DNA from: Aldehydirespirator sp965116965
Lineage (GTDB): Bacteria > Actinomycetota > Acidimicrobiia > Acidimicrobiales > Aldehydirespiratoraceae
DNA length: 64,000 nt
Direction: 5' to 3'
NCBI GenBank assembly: GCA_965116965.1
Contig: OZ220743.1
Coordinates: 3,410,001 to 3,474,000, forward strand
A program made the translations under genes and the position numbers. Numbering within the stretch: the stretch's first letter is position 1; each line of letters starts with the position of its first letter. Shown piece by piece: positions 9,159 to 19,285 of the stretch. The notes under the pieces are model-generated. The model saw only the letters and a list, made by a program, of their open reading frames with translations. It was not told the origin of the DNA and made no database searches.

Positions 9159-12100
9159 ATGCCAGGTCGCCAGTCTCTCAACCGGCTGCGGTATCCACCC
9201 GTGAGCGGGCTGAGTGAGGCTGACGTCGAGACGGCTGCCGTCGGTTGGCTGACGGGGTTGGGCTGGAGCGTCGTCCACGGGGCAGAGGTGAACCCGGACT
9301 CGGTGCCAGCGGAGCGGGCCGACTACAGCGCCGTAGTCCTTGCGGCAACCCTGCGGGAGGCGCTGGTACGGCTCAACCCGGAGCTGCCGGCCGAGCCGCT
9401 GAACGACGCTGTTCGGCGCCTGACCCACCCGGAGGGCGCGACCGTGGAGGCCCGCAACCGGGCGTTCCATCGGATGGTCGTCCATGGCGTGACAGTGGAG
9501 TTCAGCGACGGTGGTCGGGTCCGGGGCGCGCAGGTTCGGGTGATCGACTTCGACGACCCAACCAACAACGACTGGCTGGCCGTCAACCAGTTCACCGTCG
9601 TCGAGAACAAGATCGAACGGCGCCCCGACATCGTGCTGTTCGTGAACGGTCTGGCGCTCGGTGTGATCGAACTCAAGAACCCCACCGACCCCGACGCAAC
9701 CGTGTGGACCGCATGGCAGCAACTCCAGACCTACAAGGCCGACCTGCCCACCCTGTTCTCGATGAACGCCGCTCTGATGGTGTCCGACGGACTGGAGGCC
9801 CGGCTCGGCACCCTCACCGCAGGCCGGGAGTGGTTCAAGCCATGGCGCACCATCACCGGCGAAGACCTAGCCGACGAGAAGCTGCCGCAACTTCAAGTGT
9901 TGCTGCAAGGCGTGTGCGATCACCGGCGGTTCCTGGACCTCATCCGGGACTTCATCGTCTTCGAGGACGACGGCAGCGGACTCCTTGAGAAGAAGGTCGC
10001 CGGCTATCACCAGTTCCACGCCGTGCAGGCCGCGGTTGACGAGACGCTGCGAGCTGCAGCACTGCAAGACGCGGCGACCAAGTCCGAAGAATCAGATCGC
10101 CGACATGGAGGCGAGCCAGGTGATCGGCGCATCGGTGTCGTATGGCACACCCAGGGATCAGGAAAGAGCCTCACCATGGCCTTCTACGCCGGGCGGATCA
10201 TCCGCGAGTCCGCGATGGCCAACCCCACCGTGGTCGTGCTGACCGACCGCAACGACCTCGACGACCGGCTGTTCGCCACCTTCTCGCGCTGTTCGGACCT
10301 GCTGCGCCAACCGCCAGTGCAAGCCAGGACACGGACCCATCTGCGACGACTCCTGAGCACGACATCGGGTGGCGTGGTCTTCACGACCATCCAGAAGTTC
10401 TTCCCCGACGACAAGGACGACAGGCACCCGATGCTGTCAGACCGTCGGAACATCGTCGTCGTCGCCGATGAGGCCCATCGCAGCCAGTACGACTTCATAG
10501 ACGGCTTCGCCGCCCACATGCGCGACGCCCTGCCCAACGCGTCCTTCATCGGCTTCACGGGCACGCCCATCGAGAAGCAGGACGCCAACACCCGAGCCGT
10601 GTTCGGCGACCACATCAGCGTCTACGACATCCAGCGCTCCGTGCAGGACAAGGCGACCGTGCCGATCTACTACGAGAGCCGACTGGCCCGGCTCACTCTC
10701 GATGATCGCCACAAGCCGCGCATCGATCCGGACTTCGAGGAGGTCACCGAGGGCGAGGAGGTCGAGCGCCAGGAGAAACTCAAGACCAAGTGGGCCCAAC
10801 TCGAGGCCGTCGTCGGCGCCGAGAAGCGGATAGCGGAGGTCGCCTCGGACATTGTCGAGCACTACGAGACCCGACTCGACGCCATGGACGGTAAGGCCAT
10901 GGTGGTGTGCATGAGCCGGCGCATCTGCGTCGACCTGCATGACGAGCTGGTGCGGTTGCGCCCCGACTGGTACCACGCCGACGACGACAAGGGCGCCATC
11001 AAGGTGATCATGACCGGCTCCGCGAAGGACGGCCCCGAATGGCAGCCCCACATCCGCAACAAATCCCGCCGTGAGGCACTGGCCAACCGGTTCCGCGACC
11101 CCGACGACCCGCTGCAGATCGTCCTGGTGCGAGACATGTGGCTGACGGGCTTCGACGCTCCCAGCCTCCACACCATGTACGTGGACAAGCCCATGCGGGG
11201 CCATGGGCTGATGCAGGCCATCGCCAGGGTCAACCGGGTGTTCCGCGACAAGCCAGGCGGGCTGGTGGTGGACTACCTCGGGCTCGCCCATGAACTCAAG
11301 AAGGCGCTGGCCACGTACACCCAGAGCGGCGGCAAAGGAGGGACAGCGCTCCATCAAGCCGAGGCCGTAGCCGTGATGCTGGAGAAGCACGAAGTCTGTC
11401 GCGGCCTCTTCTGGGGCTTCGACTGGTCGGGCTGGGCCGACGGCGACGCCCAGACGCGTCTTGGGCTGCTGTCTGCGGCATTGGAGCACATCCTGGCCCA
11501 GGAGGACGGCAAGGATCGCTGCACAGCCGCCGTACGAGAACTCTCTCAGGCCTTCGCTCTGTCCGTGCCCGATCCAGCCGCTCTGTCCATCCGGGACGAC
11601 GTGGCGTTCTTCCAGGCCGTGGCCGCAGCGCTGTCCAAGCCCACCCCGGGCGAGACCCGCCACGAAGAGGACCTCGATCACGCCGTCCGCCAGATCATCT
11701 CCCGGGCGGTAGCACCCCAAGGCGTGCTCGACATCTTCGCAGCGGCCGGTCTGGACAAACCAGACATCTCCGTCCTGTCCGAGGAGTTCCTGGCCGAGGT
11801 TCGAGGTCTGCCCCAGCGCAATCTTGCCGTCGAGGCCCTGCGCCGGCTGTTGCAGGGTGAGGTAACCCGACGACGGAGCCGCAATGTCGTGCAAGCCCGA
11901 TCCTTCGCCGAGATGTTGGAGAAGGCCATCCGTCGCTACCAGAACCGGGCCATCGAGGCCGCGCAGGTGATCGAGGAGCTGATCGGCATTGCTGAAGAAA
12001 TCCGCGAGGCCGATGCCCGCGGCGAGCAGCTCGGCCTGACCGACGATGAACTGGCCTTCTACGACGCTCTGGAGACCAACGACAGCGCAGTCAAGGTTCT

Positions 12101-12326
12101 CGGCGACGAGACCTTACGCGCCATCGCCTGCGAACTCGTGGAGACCGTCCGCAACAACGTCACCATCGACTGGACCATGCGCGAGAACGTGCGGGCCAAC
12201 CTCCGCCGCCTCGTCCGCCGCACCCTCCGCCGTCACGGTTACCCGCCGGACAAGCAGGAGAAGGCCACCAAGACCGTCCTAGAGCAGGCTGAGGCGCTGT
12301 CGGCCACCTGGGCCCCGGACGCCTGA
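9159..12326 (+). CDS. hsdR: Type I restriction endonuclease subunit HsdR
   Basis: Motor and nuclease subunit of the type I system begun by hsdM and hsdS. It has 1055 residues, normal for HsdR. The N-terminal PD-(D/E)XK nuclease core shows RPDIVLF (Asp157) and IELKN (Glu171, Lys173). The SF2 translocase follows, with Walker A TQGSGKS at 331-337, DEAH at 437-440 and GFTGTP shortly after. The C-terminal helical HsdM-binding region fills the last third. The frame is intact. It is separated from hsdM and hsdS by the IS cluster, herA and the HicA-like pair, so it must use its own promoter, probably in the gap after 8935. A 95 bp miniature element lies 16 bp after its stop. Confidence 0.95.
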   Translation: MPGRQSLNRLRYPPVSGLSEADVETAAVGWLTGLGWSVVHGAEVNPDSVPAERADYSAVVLAATLREALVRLNPELPAEPLNDAVRRLTHPEGATVEARNRAFHRMVVHGVTVEFSDGGRVRGAQVRVIDFDDPTNNDWLAVNQFTVVENKIERRPDIVLFVNGLALGVIELKNPTDPDATVWTAWQQLQTYKADLPTLFSMNAALMVSDGLEARLGTLTAGREWFKPWRTITGEDLADEKLPQLQVLLQGVCDHRRFLDLIRDFIVFEDDGSGLLEKKVAGYHQFHAVQAAVDETLRAAALQDAATKSEESDRRHGGEPGDRRIGVVWHTQGSGKSLTMAFYAGRIIRESAMANPTVVVLTDRNDLDDRLFATFSRCSDLLRQPPVQARTRTHLRRLLSTTSGGVVFTTIQKFFPDDKDDRHPMLSDRRNIVVVADEAHRSQYDFIDGFAAHMRDALPNASFIGFTGTPIEKQDANTRAVFGDHISVYDIQRSVQDKATVPIYYESRLARLTLDDRHKPRIDPDFEEVTEGEEVERQEKLKTKWAQLEAVVGAEKRIAEVASDIVEHYETRLDAMDGKAMVVCMSRRICVDLHDELVRLRPDWYHADDDKGAIKVIMTGSAKDGPEWQPHIRNKSRREALANRFRDPDDPLQIVLVRDMWLTGFDAPSLHTMYVDKPMRGHGLMQAIARVNRVFRDKPGGLVVDYLGLAHELKKALATYTQSGGKGGTALHQAEAVAVMLEKHEVCRGLFWGFDWSGWADGDAQTRLGLLSAALEHILAQEDGKDRCTAAVRELSQAFALSVPDPAALSIRDDVAFFQAVAAALSKPTPGETRHEEDLDHAVRQIISRAVAPQGVLDIFAAAGLDKPDISVLSEEFLAEVRGLPQRNLAVEALRRLLQGEVTRRRSRNVVQARSFAEMLEKAIRRYQNRAIEAAQVIEELIGIAEEIREADARGEQLGLTDDELAFYDALETNDSAVKVLGDETLRAIACELVETVRNNVTIDWTMRENVRANLRRLVRRTLRRHGYPPDKQEKATKTVLEQAEALSATWAPDA

Positions 12327-12342
12327 AACCCGCAGGAACCTA

Positions 12343-12437
12343 GTGGTCCGTCGCTGAAATGATCGGGGTGTCCGGAGCGCTCCCAAGCAGGGTCTCGGTC
12401 CTGCTGCGCTGCCCTAGCCATTTCGACGACACAGCAC
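12343..12437 (+). mobile_element. 95 bp TA-flanked miniature element, copy 1
   Basis: First of three near-identical 95 bp copies. The ends are imperfect inverted repeats (GTGGTCCGTCGCTGAAATG against GTGCTGTGTCGTCGAAATG, 14 of 19 matching) flanked by TA at 12341-12342 and 12438-12439 within a CTAG-like site. It has no coding capacity. The TA flanks suggest mobilisation by an IS630/Tc1-type transposase, although the ends differ from the IS630 copy in this window. Confidence 0.8.
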
Positions 12438-12623
12438 TAGCGCCCCTTTGGGCCTCAAAACGCGACCAGGCTCCGGAGCCACCCAAGTGCATCACCGAGT
12501 GGCACTCCGAGTTCCCAACACGACGATCTACAAGGAGGATCGCCTGGCCATCCAATCCACATCGATCGACTCTTCGACACCCCTGCTGTGCACCCCAATC
12601 TGTGGATGATAGACTGCCCGATT

Positions 12624-14795
12624 ATGTATACCGACGATGCAGCCAATGCTCCTGATGGCCAATTCGCGCTCTTCCCCGGAGAGTTCTACGACGAAGACGA
12701 CCTATCCGCGGGGCTGCCGTACGATCAACTACAGGAGTTTCTCGATCCTATACATGGTTTCGTCGAATACACTGGGCGCGAACTTCAGATCATCGATCAT
12801 CCGGCCTTTCAGCGGTTGTTCAACATATACCAGTTGGCTCAGACACATCTCGTGTTTAGGGGTGCTACACACCATCGTGGTGACCATGCGCTAGGTGCAA
12901 TTGCAGCGCTTGAGTTGCTGATGTCTGCAATAGAGAAGAACTGGACTCGAAACAAGGCCAAGAGAGTCCAGCAGCCACAACTCAAGTGGACTGTCGGTCC
13001 AAAGTTGTCTCCACTTGAGCGAGACTTCGCACGGCTCGCTGTCCTGTTTCATGATATTGGACACATCGCAGCAGGACATACTCTGGAAGATGAGCTTGGA
13101 CTCTTGCATGCACATGATAGTCGTAAGCGCCTCAAAATCATACTCCGACGTAAAGAATGGCGAGACATTGATCCAGCCCATATATTTGAAATGGGTCCTT
13201 GGGGGAGAGAGTACCTTGGGAACTTAGATTCACAAGATCCCTCACCGGAGAAGGAGAATCTGTCACTCTTGTCGATGACCCGCGATCTAAGTCGGCTTAA
13301 GTCGAGCTGGGCAGAGACGCTTAAGAGTCGAATTAACCGCCTCTACCGGCAGCATGCAGCCATGGCAACCCTGCAACTAGAGCGTGCAAGAAAGATCTCC
13401 GGCAAGGCAAGCAGTGATCTGTATGAGACTTCGCCTGTTACACTTAGTGCTAGTCGCATCCTCTTGGAAATCGTCGCTGGCAAATCTAAGGAGCACCAGA
13501 GCAGCGGCAAGAAGTTCATTAGGGAGATTCCGAATCCGGCCAGAACTCAGAATCATGATCAACAACTCTTCAGACTATCGGTACTCCAGGACCTAGTTAG
13601 CAACACTGTATGTGCAGACATAATTGACTATCTTCAGCGAGATTGGGAGAACATCGGAAAGGCTCGCAAGTTTGACACTCGCTTGCTCCAATTCATGGAG
13701 ATCAGATCTACTCGCCGGGAGTCGAGTGTTGCTATAAACCTGCGACCGGATACGCATTCTCGGAACAGATCAGACGTCGTGAGCGCGATTGTTGAACTGC
13801 TAGAGAATCGCTATCACCTCTGGGAGATCGCCCTACTGCACAGAACGAAGACCTGCGCGTCAGCAATGTTGGAGAGAGCAATAATCGACAAGGCAGAACA
13901 CTCTGGTCTCCTTGACACATTGATACAGCAAGTCGAGTCCTTTCGCGAGAATGAACATGACTCCCAAGACAAGACGGAGATTGAGCGCCACGCTAAGGCT
14001 ATGAGACGGGAGATCGATACACTAGAGACGCTTATTCTTAAGACACTTCTCAATATGTCAGATGTCGATGTGTATTCAGCTCTGAATCGCGAAATCTGGA
14101 GTCCTACCGCTACAGCTAGTGACTCTAGAGGAACCGAGCACCCAGGTGAAATCAACCTTTTTTGTCGGCTTCATCTCAGGATGCTGCACAAGGAGATAGT
14201 CAGGGTCGATGCGGCTCTGGATCCAGCGAGAATATCTGAGTTCTTAGCGCCCCTAAAGGCACCGCAGCATGAACGATTCCTTTGCGCCCATCGCCGACTA
14301 CATTCGATGCAACTCTTGGAAAAAGACTTCGAACTCGCGCCTGGTTCTCTCGTAATGTACTGCCTCCCTTACGGGCTCGGAAGAAAGCTCGCCGAAGTGA
14401 AAATCCTATACGACGATAATGTAGAACTTCTCACAGACTTAGACAGTCGTATTGACATCAGCGGCGGCAGTTTGGCCGCACAACTCCGCCGCTACGACAA
14501 CCTATGGAGAGCTTCTTTGTTTGCATCTCAAGAAGCTCGGACAATTCTCAAAGCACGCGGACTTGTGGGTGCCTTGAGCGCCACCTTCAAGCGCGCAGTC
14601 TTGGGAATGTCAGAACTGGACTACAACATGTATGATACAGCTAGGCTGATATCGGCGACGGATCCGACGATGACATATGCCAGGGGTCTATCCGTCTGGA
14701 GACCCGACCGTAGAGCGCCCCGGGATCGAAGTGAACTGCACTATCCGAGTGGAGAACCAACACTGCGCTCCCATTTTGGTAACACAGCTGACTAG
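12624..14795 (+). CDS. HD-superfamily phosphohydrolase, AT-richer than its neighbours
   Basis: A 723-residue protein. Its first 170 residues match the HD phosphohydrolase pattern of the COG1078/SAMHD1 type: FQRLFNIYQLAQTHLVF, then HHRGDHALG (usual form HTRFEHSLG) and the metal-binding pair in VLFHDIGHI. Such enzymes usually hydrolyse nucleotides; some dNTPases of this kind act against phages. About 500 helical residues follow that I do not recognise. Base composition is visibly lower in GC and uses many A/T-ending codons, unlike hsdR and valS on either side, so it was probably acquired by transfer. Starts at GTG 12588 and ATG 12606 are also possible; none has a clear ribosome site. A good AAGGAGG at 12532 lies too far upstream. 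The defence role is an inference from location. Confidence 0.75.
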   Translation: MYTDDAANAPDGQFALFPGEFYDEDDLSAGLPYDQLQEFLDPIHGFVEYTGRELQIIDHPAFQRLFNIYQLAQTHLVFRGATHHRGDHALGAIAALELLMSAIEKNWTRNKAKRVQQPQLKWTVGPKLSPLERDFARLAVLFHDIGHIAAGHTLEDELGLLHAHDSRKRLKIILRRKEWRDIDPAHIFEMGPWGREYLGNLDSQDPSPEKENLSLLSMTRDLSRLKSSWAETLKSRINRLYRQHAAMATLQLERARKISGKASSDLYETSPVTLSASRILLEIVAGKSKEHQSSGKKFIREIPNPARTQNHDQQLFRLSVLQDLVSNTVCADIIDYLQRDWENIGKARKFDTRLLQFMEIRSTRRESSVAINLRPDTHSRNRSDVVSAIVELLENRYHLWEIALLHRTKTCASAMLERAIIDKAEHSGLLDTLIQQVESFRENEHDSQDKTEIERHAKAMRREIDTLETLILKTLLNMSDVDVYSALNREIWSPTATASDSRGTEHPGEINLFCRLHLRMLHKEIVRVDAALDPARISEFLAPLKAPQHERFLCAHRRLHSMQLLEKDFELAPGSLVMYCLPYGLGRKLAEVKILYDDNVELLTDLDSRIDISGGSLAAQLRRYDNLWRASLFASQEARTILKARGLVGALSATFKRAVLGMSELDYNMYDTARLISATDPTMTYARGLSVWRPDRRAPRDRSELHYPSGEPTLRSHFGNTAD

Positions 14796-15034
14796 ACCTG
14801 TTGTTCAAGGTGAGAGACCCCGACGACCGCTGTTCAAGTGGAGACTTACGTGAAGTCAGGCTTGAGTAGTCCGCGACGCCGACTGATGTCGCCAAGAAGC
14901 GGAATCCAAGAACGGCGTAGTGTCGAGGTGAGTCAGTTGGTCACCCCCGAGCAGGCGGGAACCCTCTCGGTCGCTAGGACTTGCACCTACCAGGTCGTCG
15001 GTTGACACGACGAGCGGTTAGCGTTGGCGCCCGC

Positions 15035-17701
15035 ATGAGCCGACTCGCTGACGAGACGACCCAGGCCGCGGTTCCCGACAAGCCTGTCCTCGAAGGACTC
15101 GAAGCCAAGTGGGACGCGGCGTGGGAGGCGTCCGGGATCTACCGGTTCGATGAGACGCGGCCCAGGGCCGAGGTGTTCTCCATCGACACTCCCCCACCCA
15201 CCGTGAGCGGCTCGCTGCACGTGGGCCACGTGTTCAGCTACACCCACACCGACATCATCGCCCGCCACCGCCGCATGGCCGGCCAGGCCGTGTTCTACCC
15301 CATGGGCTGGGACGACAACGGGCTGCCCACCGAGCGTCGGGTGCAGAACTACTACGGGGTGCGCTGCGACCCGTCGCTTCCCTACGACCCCGACTTCGCG
15401 GCCCCGCCCGACGCGGGCCGTCCCTCGGCGGTCGCCAAGCGCCGGACCATCGCGGTGAGCAGGCCGAACTTCATCGAGCTGTGCGAGGAGCTCACCGCCT
15501 CCGACGAGCGAGCCTTCGAGGACCTGTTCCGGCGTATCGGGCTGTCGGTGGACTGGACCCGCACCTACGCCACCATCGACGCCCACTGCCGCCGGGTGTC
15601 GCAGCTGGCGTTCCTGGAGAACCTCGACCGCGGCGAGGCCTACCAGATCGAGGCCCCGTCGCTGTGGGACGTGACCTTCCAGACCGCGGTGGCCCAGGCC
15701 GAACTCGACGACCGGGAGGTGCCCGGCGCCTACCACAAGCTGCGCTTCGCCGGCACCGGCGGCGCTGAGGACATCTGGATCGACACCACCCGGCCCGAAC
15801 TGGTGCCGTCGTGCGTGGCGCTGGTGGCCCACCCCGACGACGGCCGCTACCGGCCGCGGTTCGGGTCGACGGTGCGCACACCGGTGTTCGACGTGGAGGT
15901 GCCGGTGGTGGCCCACAAGCTCGCCGACCCCGAGAAGGGCACCGGCATCGCCATGATCTGCACGTTCGGCGACACCGCCGACGTGACGTGGTGGCGCGAA
16001 CTCGACCTGCCGGTGCGCACCGTGATCGGGCGCGACGGGCGCCTGGCGGCCGAGCCGCCCGCAGCCGTCGAATCGCCCTCGGGCCGGGCCGCCTACGCCC
16101 GCCTGGCCGGCAAGACCGCGGTGCAGGCCCGCACCGAGATCGCAGCCGTCTTCGCCGAATCCGGCGACATCGACGGCGAGCCCCGCCCCATCACCCACCC
16201 GGTCAAGTTCTTCGAGAAGGGCGACAAGCCGCTGGAGATCGTGTCCAGCCGCCAGTGGTACATCCGCAACGGCGGGCGCGACGACCACCTGCGCCAGGCC
16301 CTCATCGACCGGGGCACGCATATGAACTGGGTCCCCGGCTACATGCGGGCCCGCTACGAGAGCTGGATCGCGGGGCTCAGCGGCGACTGGCTCATCAGCC
16401 GCCAGCGCTTCTTCGGCGTGCCCATCCCGCTGTGGTACCGCCTCGACGCCGACGGCCCGCCGGACTGGGACAACCCGATCCGGCCCGACCCCGGCACCCT
16501 GCCGGTGGACCCGTCGGCGGACTGCCCGCCCGGCTACGACGAGTCCCAGCGGGGCCGGCCCGGCGGTTTCGCGGGCGACCCCGACGTGATGGACACCTGG
16601 GCCACCTCGTCGCTCACGCCCCAGATCGCCACCGGCTGGCGCACCGACGAGGCCCTCTACGCGTCCACCTTCCCGATGGACATGCGTCCCCAGGCCCACG
16701 ACATCATCCGCACCTGGCTGTTCTCGACGGTGGTGCGGGCCCATTTCGACGCCGACGGGGTGCCGTGGCACAACTGCGCGCTGTCGGGCTGGATCCTCGA
16801 CCCCGACCGCAAGAAGATGTCCAAGTCGAGGGGCAACGTGCAGGTGCCCACCGATCTGCTCGAGCGTTACGGCGCCGACGCGGTCCGTTACTGGGCCGCC
16901 TGCGGCCGCCCCGGCACCGACACCGCCTTCGACGAGCAGCAGTTCCGCATCGGCCGCCGCCTGGCCGTCAAGCTGCTCAACGCCTCCAAGTTCGTGCTGC
17001 GCTTCGCGGAGCTGGACGACGAAGCGGCCGTCGAGGTGGAGCGGCGCGAGCGTGCTCTCGGGACCGGCCTGCACGCCGGTGCGGTGCCGGCAGGGGTGAC
17101 CGAGCCGCTGGACCGCTCGATGCTGCACCGGCTGGCCGGCTTGGTGGACGAGGCGTCGCGGGCCTTGGACGCCTTCGACTACGCCCGGGCCCTGGAGCGC
17201 ACCGAGTCGTTCTTCTGGGCCTTCACCGACGACCACATCGAGCTGGTGAAGGCCCGCGCCTACGGCGAGCACGGGACCGCCGCCGCTGTCTCGGCCCGGC
17301 TGTCGCTGCGAGCCGCCTTGAGGGTGCTGCAGCAGCTGTTCGCCCCGTTCATGCCCTTCGTGGCCGAGGAGGTGTGGCGGTGGTGGCATCCCTTCTCCGT
17401 CCATGCGTCGGCCTGGCCCCAGTCCGAGCCGCTGCGAGCCGCCGCGGGCGACACCGGATCACTGCCCAGTGTTGTGGCCGCGGCGGTGCTGGGCGAGGTG
17501 CGGCGGGCCAAGTCCGAGGCCAAGCGGCCGCTGCGCACCGAGGTGCTGCGGGCCACGGTTACCGACACCCCCGAGCGCCTCGCCGTGCTCCAGCAGGTGG
17601 CCGCCGACGTCTGCGCCGCGGGCCGCATAGCCGAGCTGGTCACAGCCGAGGGCCCCGAACTGTCGGTCCACGCCGAGTTGGCCCCCGAAGCAACCGCCTA
17701 G
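15035..17701 (+). CDS. valS: Valyl-tRNA synthetase
   Basis: Charges tRNA-Val in the cytoplasm. The protein has 888 residues from ATG 15035. Class I signatures are present: HVGH (the HIGH motif) near residue 60 and KKMSKSRGN near residue 590. The editing domain and C-terminal anticodon-binding helices lie in the expected order. A TTG 54 bases upstream is open but not needed. The 239 bp leader between the HD gene and valS contains no T-box or other structure I recognise. Two palindromic repeats begin six bases after the stop. Confidence 0.95.
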   Translation: MSRLADETTQAAVPDKPVLEGLEAKWDAAWEASGIYRFDETRPRAEVFSIDTPPPTVSGSLHVGHVFSYTHTDIIARHRRMAGQAVFYPMGWDDNGLPTERRVQNYYGVRCDPSLPYDPDFAAPPDAGRPSAVAKRRTIAVSRPNFIELCEELTASDERAFEDLFRRIGLSVDWTRTYATIDAHCRRVSQLAFLENLDRGEAYQIEAPSLWDVTFQTAVAQAELDDREVPGAYHKLRFAGTGGAEDIWIDTTRPELVPSCVALVAHPDDGRYRPRFGSTVRTPVFDVEVPVVAHKLADPEKGTGIAMICTFGDTADVTWWRELDLPVRTVIGRDGRLAAEPPAAVESPSGRAAYARLAGKTAVQARTEIAAVFAESGDIDGEPRPITHPVKFFEKGDKPLEIVSSRQWYIRNGGRDDHLRQALIDRGTHMNWVPGYMRARYESWIAGLSGDWLISRQRFFGVPIPLWYRLDADGPPDWDNPIRPDPGTLPVDPSADCPPGYDESQRGRPGGFAGDPDVMDTWATSSLTPQIATGWRTDEALYASTFPMDMRPQAHDIIRTWLFSTVVRAHFDADGVPWHNCALSGWILDPDRKKMSKSRGNVQVPTDLLERYGADAVRYWAACGRPGTDTAFDEQQFRIGRRLAVKLLNASKFVLRFAELDDEAAVEVERRERALGTGLHAGAVPAGVTEPLDRSMLHRLAGLVDEASRALDAFDYARALERTESFFWAFTDDHIELVKARAYGEHGTAAAVSARLSLRAALRVLQQLFAPFMPFVAEEVWRWWHPFSVHASAWPQSEPLRAAAGDTGSLPSVVAAAVLGEVRRAKSEAKRPLRTEVLRATVTDTPERLAVLQQVAADVCAAGRIAELVTAEGPELSVHAELAPEATA

Positions 17702-17707
17702 CTAACC

Positions 17708-17825
17708 GAATTGGCAGCACAACGCACGCATACCGTGCACAACGCTGCCAATTCCCGAACGACCCCGGCTCGCCAGCGGAACTGGCAGCAGAATGCACGC
17801 ATACCGTGCACAACGCTGCCAATTC
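17708..17825. repeat. Palindromic repeat cluster, family 1, two copies (17708-17754, 17779-17825)
   Basis: Two 47 bp copies, 71 bp apart, between the convergent valS and amine oxidase genes. Structure: outer arms GAAYTGGCAGC and GCTGCCAATTC, then an inner stem GCACG and CGTGC around a CATAC loop. It starts 6 bp after the valS stop and ends 16 bp before the opposing stop, so it could terminate transcription from both sides. There is no U-run as in classical Rho-independent terminators. Confidence 0.85.
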
Positions 17826-17841
17826 CGAACGGGATGGCTGG

Positions 17842-19254
17842 CTAGTGCAGTAGGCCGTAGATCTGGCGGGCGGCCCGGCGGCCCGACAGCAGGGCGCCGT
17901 GCACGGTGGAGGGGAACCGGCTGTGGGTGGCCTCGCCGGCGAAGAACAGCCGCTCGCCGACCGGCCTCGCCATATCTCGGTAGGTCTCGAAGTCCACGCC
18001 CACGGGCAAGTACGAGTACGAGCCCCTCGTCCAGGGGTCCGAGCCCCAGCGGGTGCTGACTGCGTCGACCGGCTCGGGCACGTCGCCGAAGATGGTCCCC
18101 AGGGTCTCGACGGCACGGGCGGCCAGCTCGACGTCGGAGTACTGCTCGGTCTCGGCCCCGAACGATCCGGGGTTGAACATGGCCAGCACCGGCTGCTGAA
18201 GGTACGGATACAGGTTGAGCGTCTCGGACCACCGGCCCGGCTGGTCACCCGCATAACCGATCCACTCGGTGTCGCGGTCCCAGAAGGCGTCGTCGAATAG
18301 CAGAACCGTCCGGTTGAGGATCCCCATGTCGAGGGCGGCGATGGCGTCCCGCATGACCGGCGGCAACTCCGGCGTGAACGAGATCGCGTCCGCCTTGAGC
18401 ACACCGAGGGGAACGGTGACCACCACCCGGTCGGCCTCGAAGGTGTCACCCGACTCGGTGGTGACCATGACGGTGGGCCCGGAGTGGGCGATCTCCGCCA
18501 CAGCGTGGTTGAGCCGGATGTCGCGGCCCGCGGCTAGCACGTCGACGATCTGGCTGTATCCCTGCGGGAACACCACATCACCGCCCCGCAGCGTGCTCGG
18601 CCCGTCGTAGCTAATGATCGACAGGTCGCTGATGTCGGCCCCGAACTCGTGGGAGAACATCGACGCCAGCGAGTGCAGCCACAGGCGCCGGTCGTCGCCG
18701 TTGAGGCCCTGGACCGCTGCGAACTCATCGAAGACGTCCTGCAAGGAGGCGTCGGGCATCTCGTAGGCCAGCGCCATGTAGGTGCCCCACAACGCCGGGT
18801 CGACCGGCTCAGCCCGCAGGCCGTCGCGGTCGTAGAGGACCGCGTTGTCGTAGTCGGTCTCGGCCGTGGCGATGCCGTTGCTCTCGACGATGTCACTGAC
18901 CGGGTTGCCCCGGACTCCGTGAATCCACGTCGCTCCCAGCTCCACGGGAATGCCGTCGCCGATGCTGGAGGTCCAGATGCGCCCTCCGACCCGGTCGCGA
19001 GCCTCCAGCAGCACGACGTTGCGGAACCCCCGGATCCGGAGCTCATCTGCCGCAGCCAGCGCCGCGGCCCCGGCGCCGACGATGACGATCCGCTCGCCGG
19101 TCGCAGCCGGAGCGTCCGCGAGCAGTGGATCCGCTGCCGGCACGTCGTCGTCGCTGTCTCCGTCGTCGCCATCGCCGCAGGCCGCCAGCAGGGGCACGGC
19201 TGCGCCCAGGCCGACTGTGACGAGCCCGCCCTGGACGAACCTCCGGCGATCCAA
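17842..19254 (-). CDS. Flavin monoamine oxidase family protein with Tat/lipoprotein-type leader
   Basis: FAD-dependent amine oxidase of about 470 residues. The leader reads DRRRFVQGGLVTVGLG then PLLAAC, a twin-arginine motif followed by a lipobox, so export and lipid anchoring are likely. The FAD-binding motif is VIVGAGAAALAAADEL, followed by VVLLEARDRVGGR, and the C-terminal flavin signature is FFAGEATHSRFPSTVHGALLSG. TTG at 19254, one codon before the DRRRF leader, is chosen. The frame stays open to TTG 19350, but that extension is encoded by a palindromic repeat. The substrate is unknown; the family covers polyamine, amino acid and amine oxidases. Confidence 0.85.
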   Translation of the reverse strand: MDRRRFVQGGLVTVGLGAAVPLLAACGDGDDGDSDDDVPAADPLLADAPAATGERIVIVGAGAAALAAADELRIRGFRNVVLLEARDRVGGRIWTSSIGDGIPVELGATWIHGVRGNPVSDIVESNGIATAETDYDNAVLYDRDGLRAEPVDPALWGTYMALAYEMPDASLQDVFDEFAAVQGLNGDDRRLWLHSLASMFSHEFGADISDLSIISYDGPSTLRGGDVVFPQGYSQIVDVLAAGRDIRLNHAVAEIAHSGPTVMVTTESGDTFEADRVVVTVPLGVLKADAISFTPELPPVMRDAIAALDMGILNRTVLLFDDAFWDRDTEWIGYAGDQPGRWSETLNLYPYLQQPVLAMFNPGSFGAETEQYSDVELAARAVETLGTIFGDVPEPVDAVSTRWGSDPWTRGSYSYLPVGVDFETYRDMARPVGERLFFAGEATHSRFPSTVHGALLSGRRAARQIYGLLH

Positions 19255-19285
19255 CGCGGTAGCGGTCGCACCGGTCCCTGCTGGG

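Noticed and set aside
10437..11894. A 485-codon minus-strand frame opposite hsdR.
   Set aside because: No recognisable domain and fully overlapped by the intact hsdR with clear motifs.
14796..15034. Possible T-box or attenuator leader upstream of valS.
   Set aside because: No T-box core sequence, specifier hairpin or terminator could be recognised in the 239 bp.
14987..17404. An 805-codon open frame on the minus strand opposite valS.
   Set aside because: It is an antisense by-product of GC-rich codon use; it has no domain, while valS on the other strand has all class I motifs.
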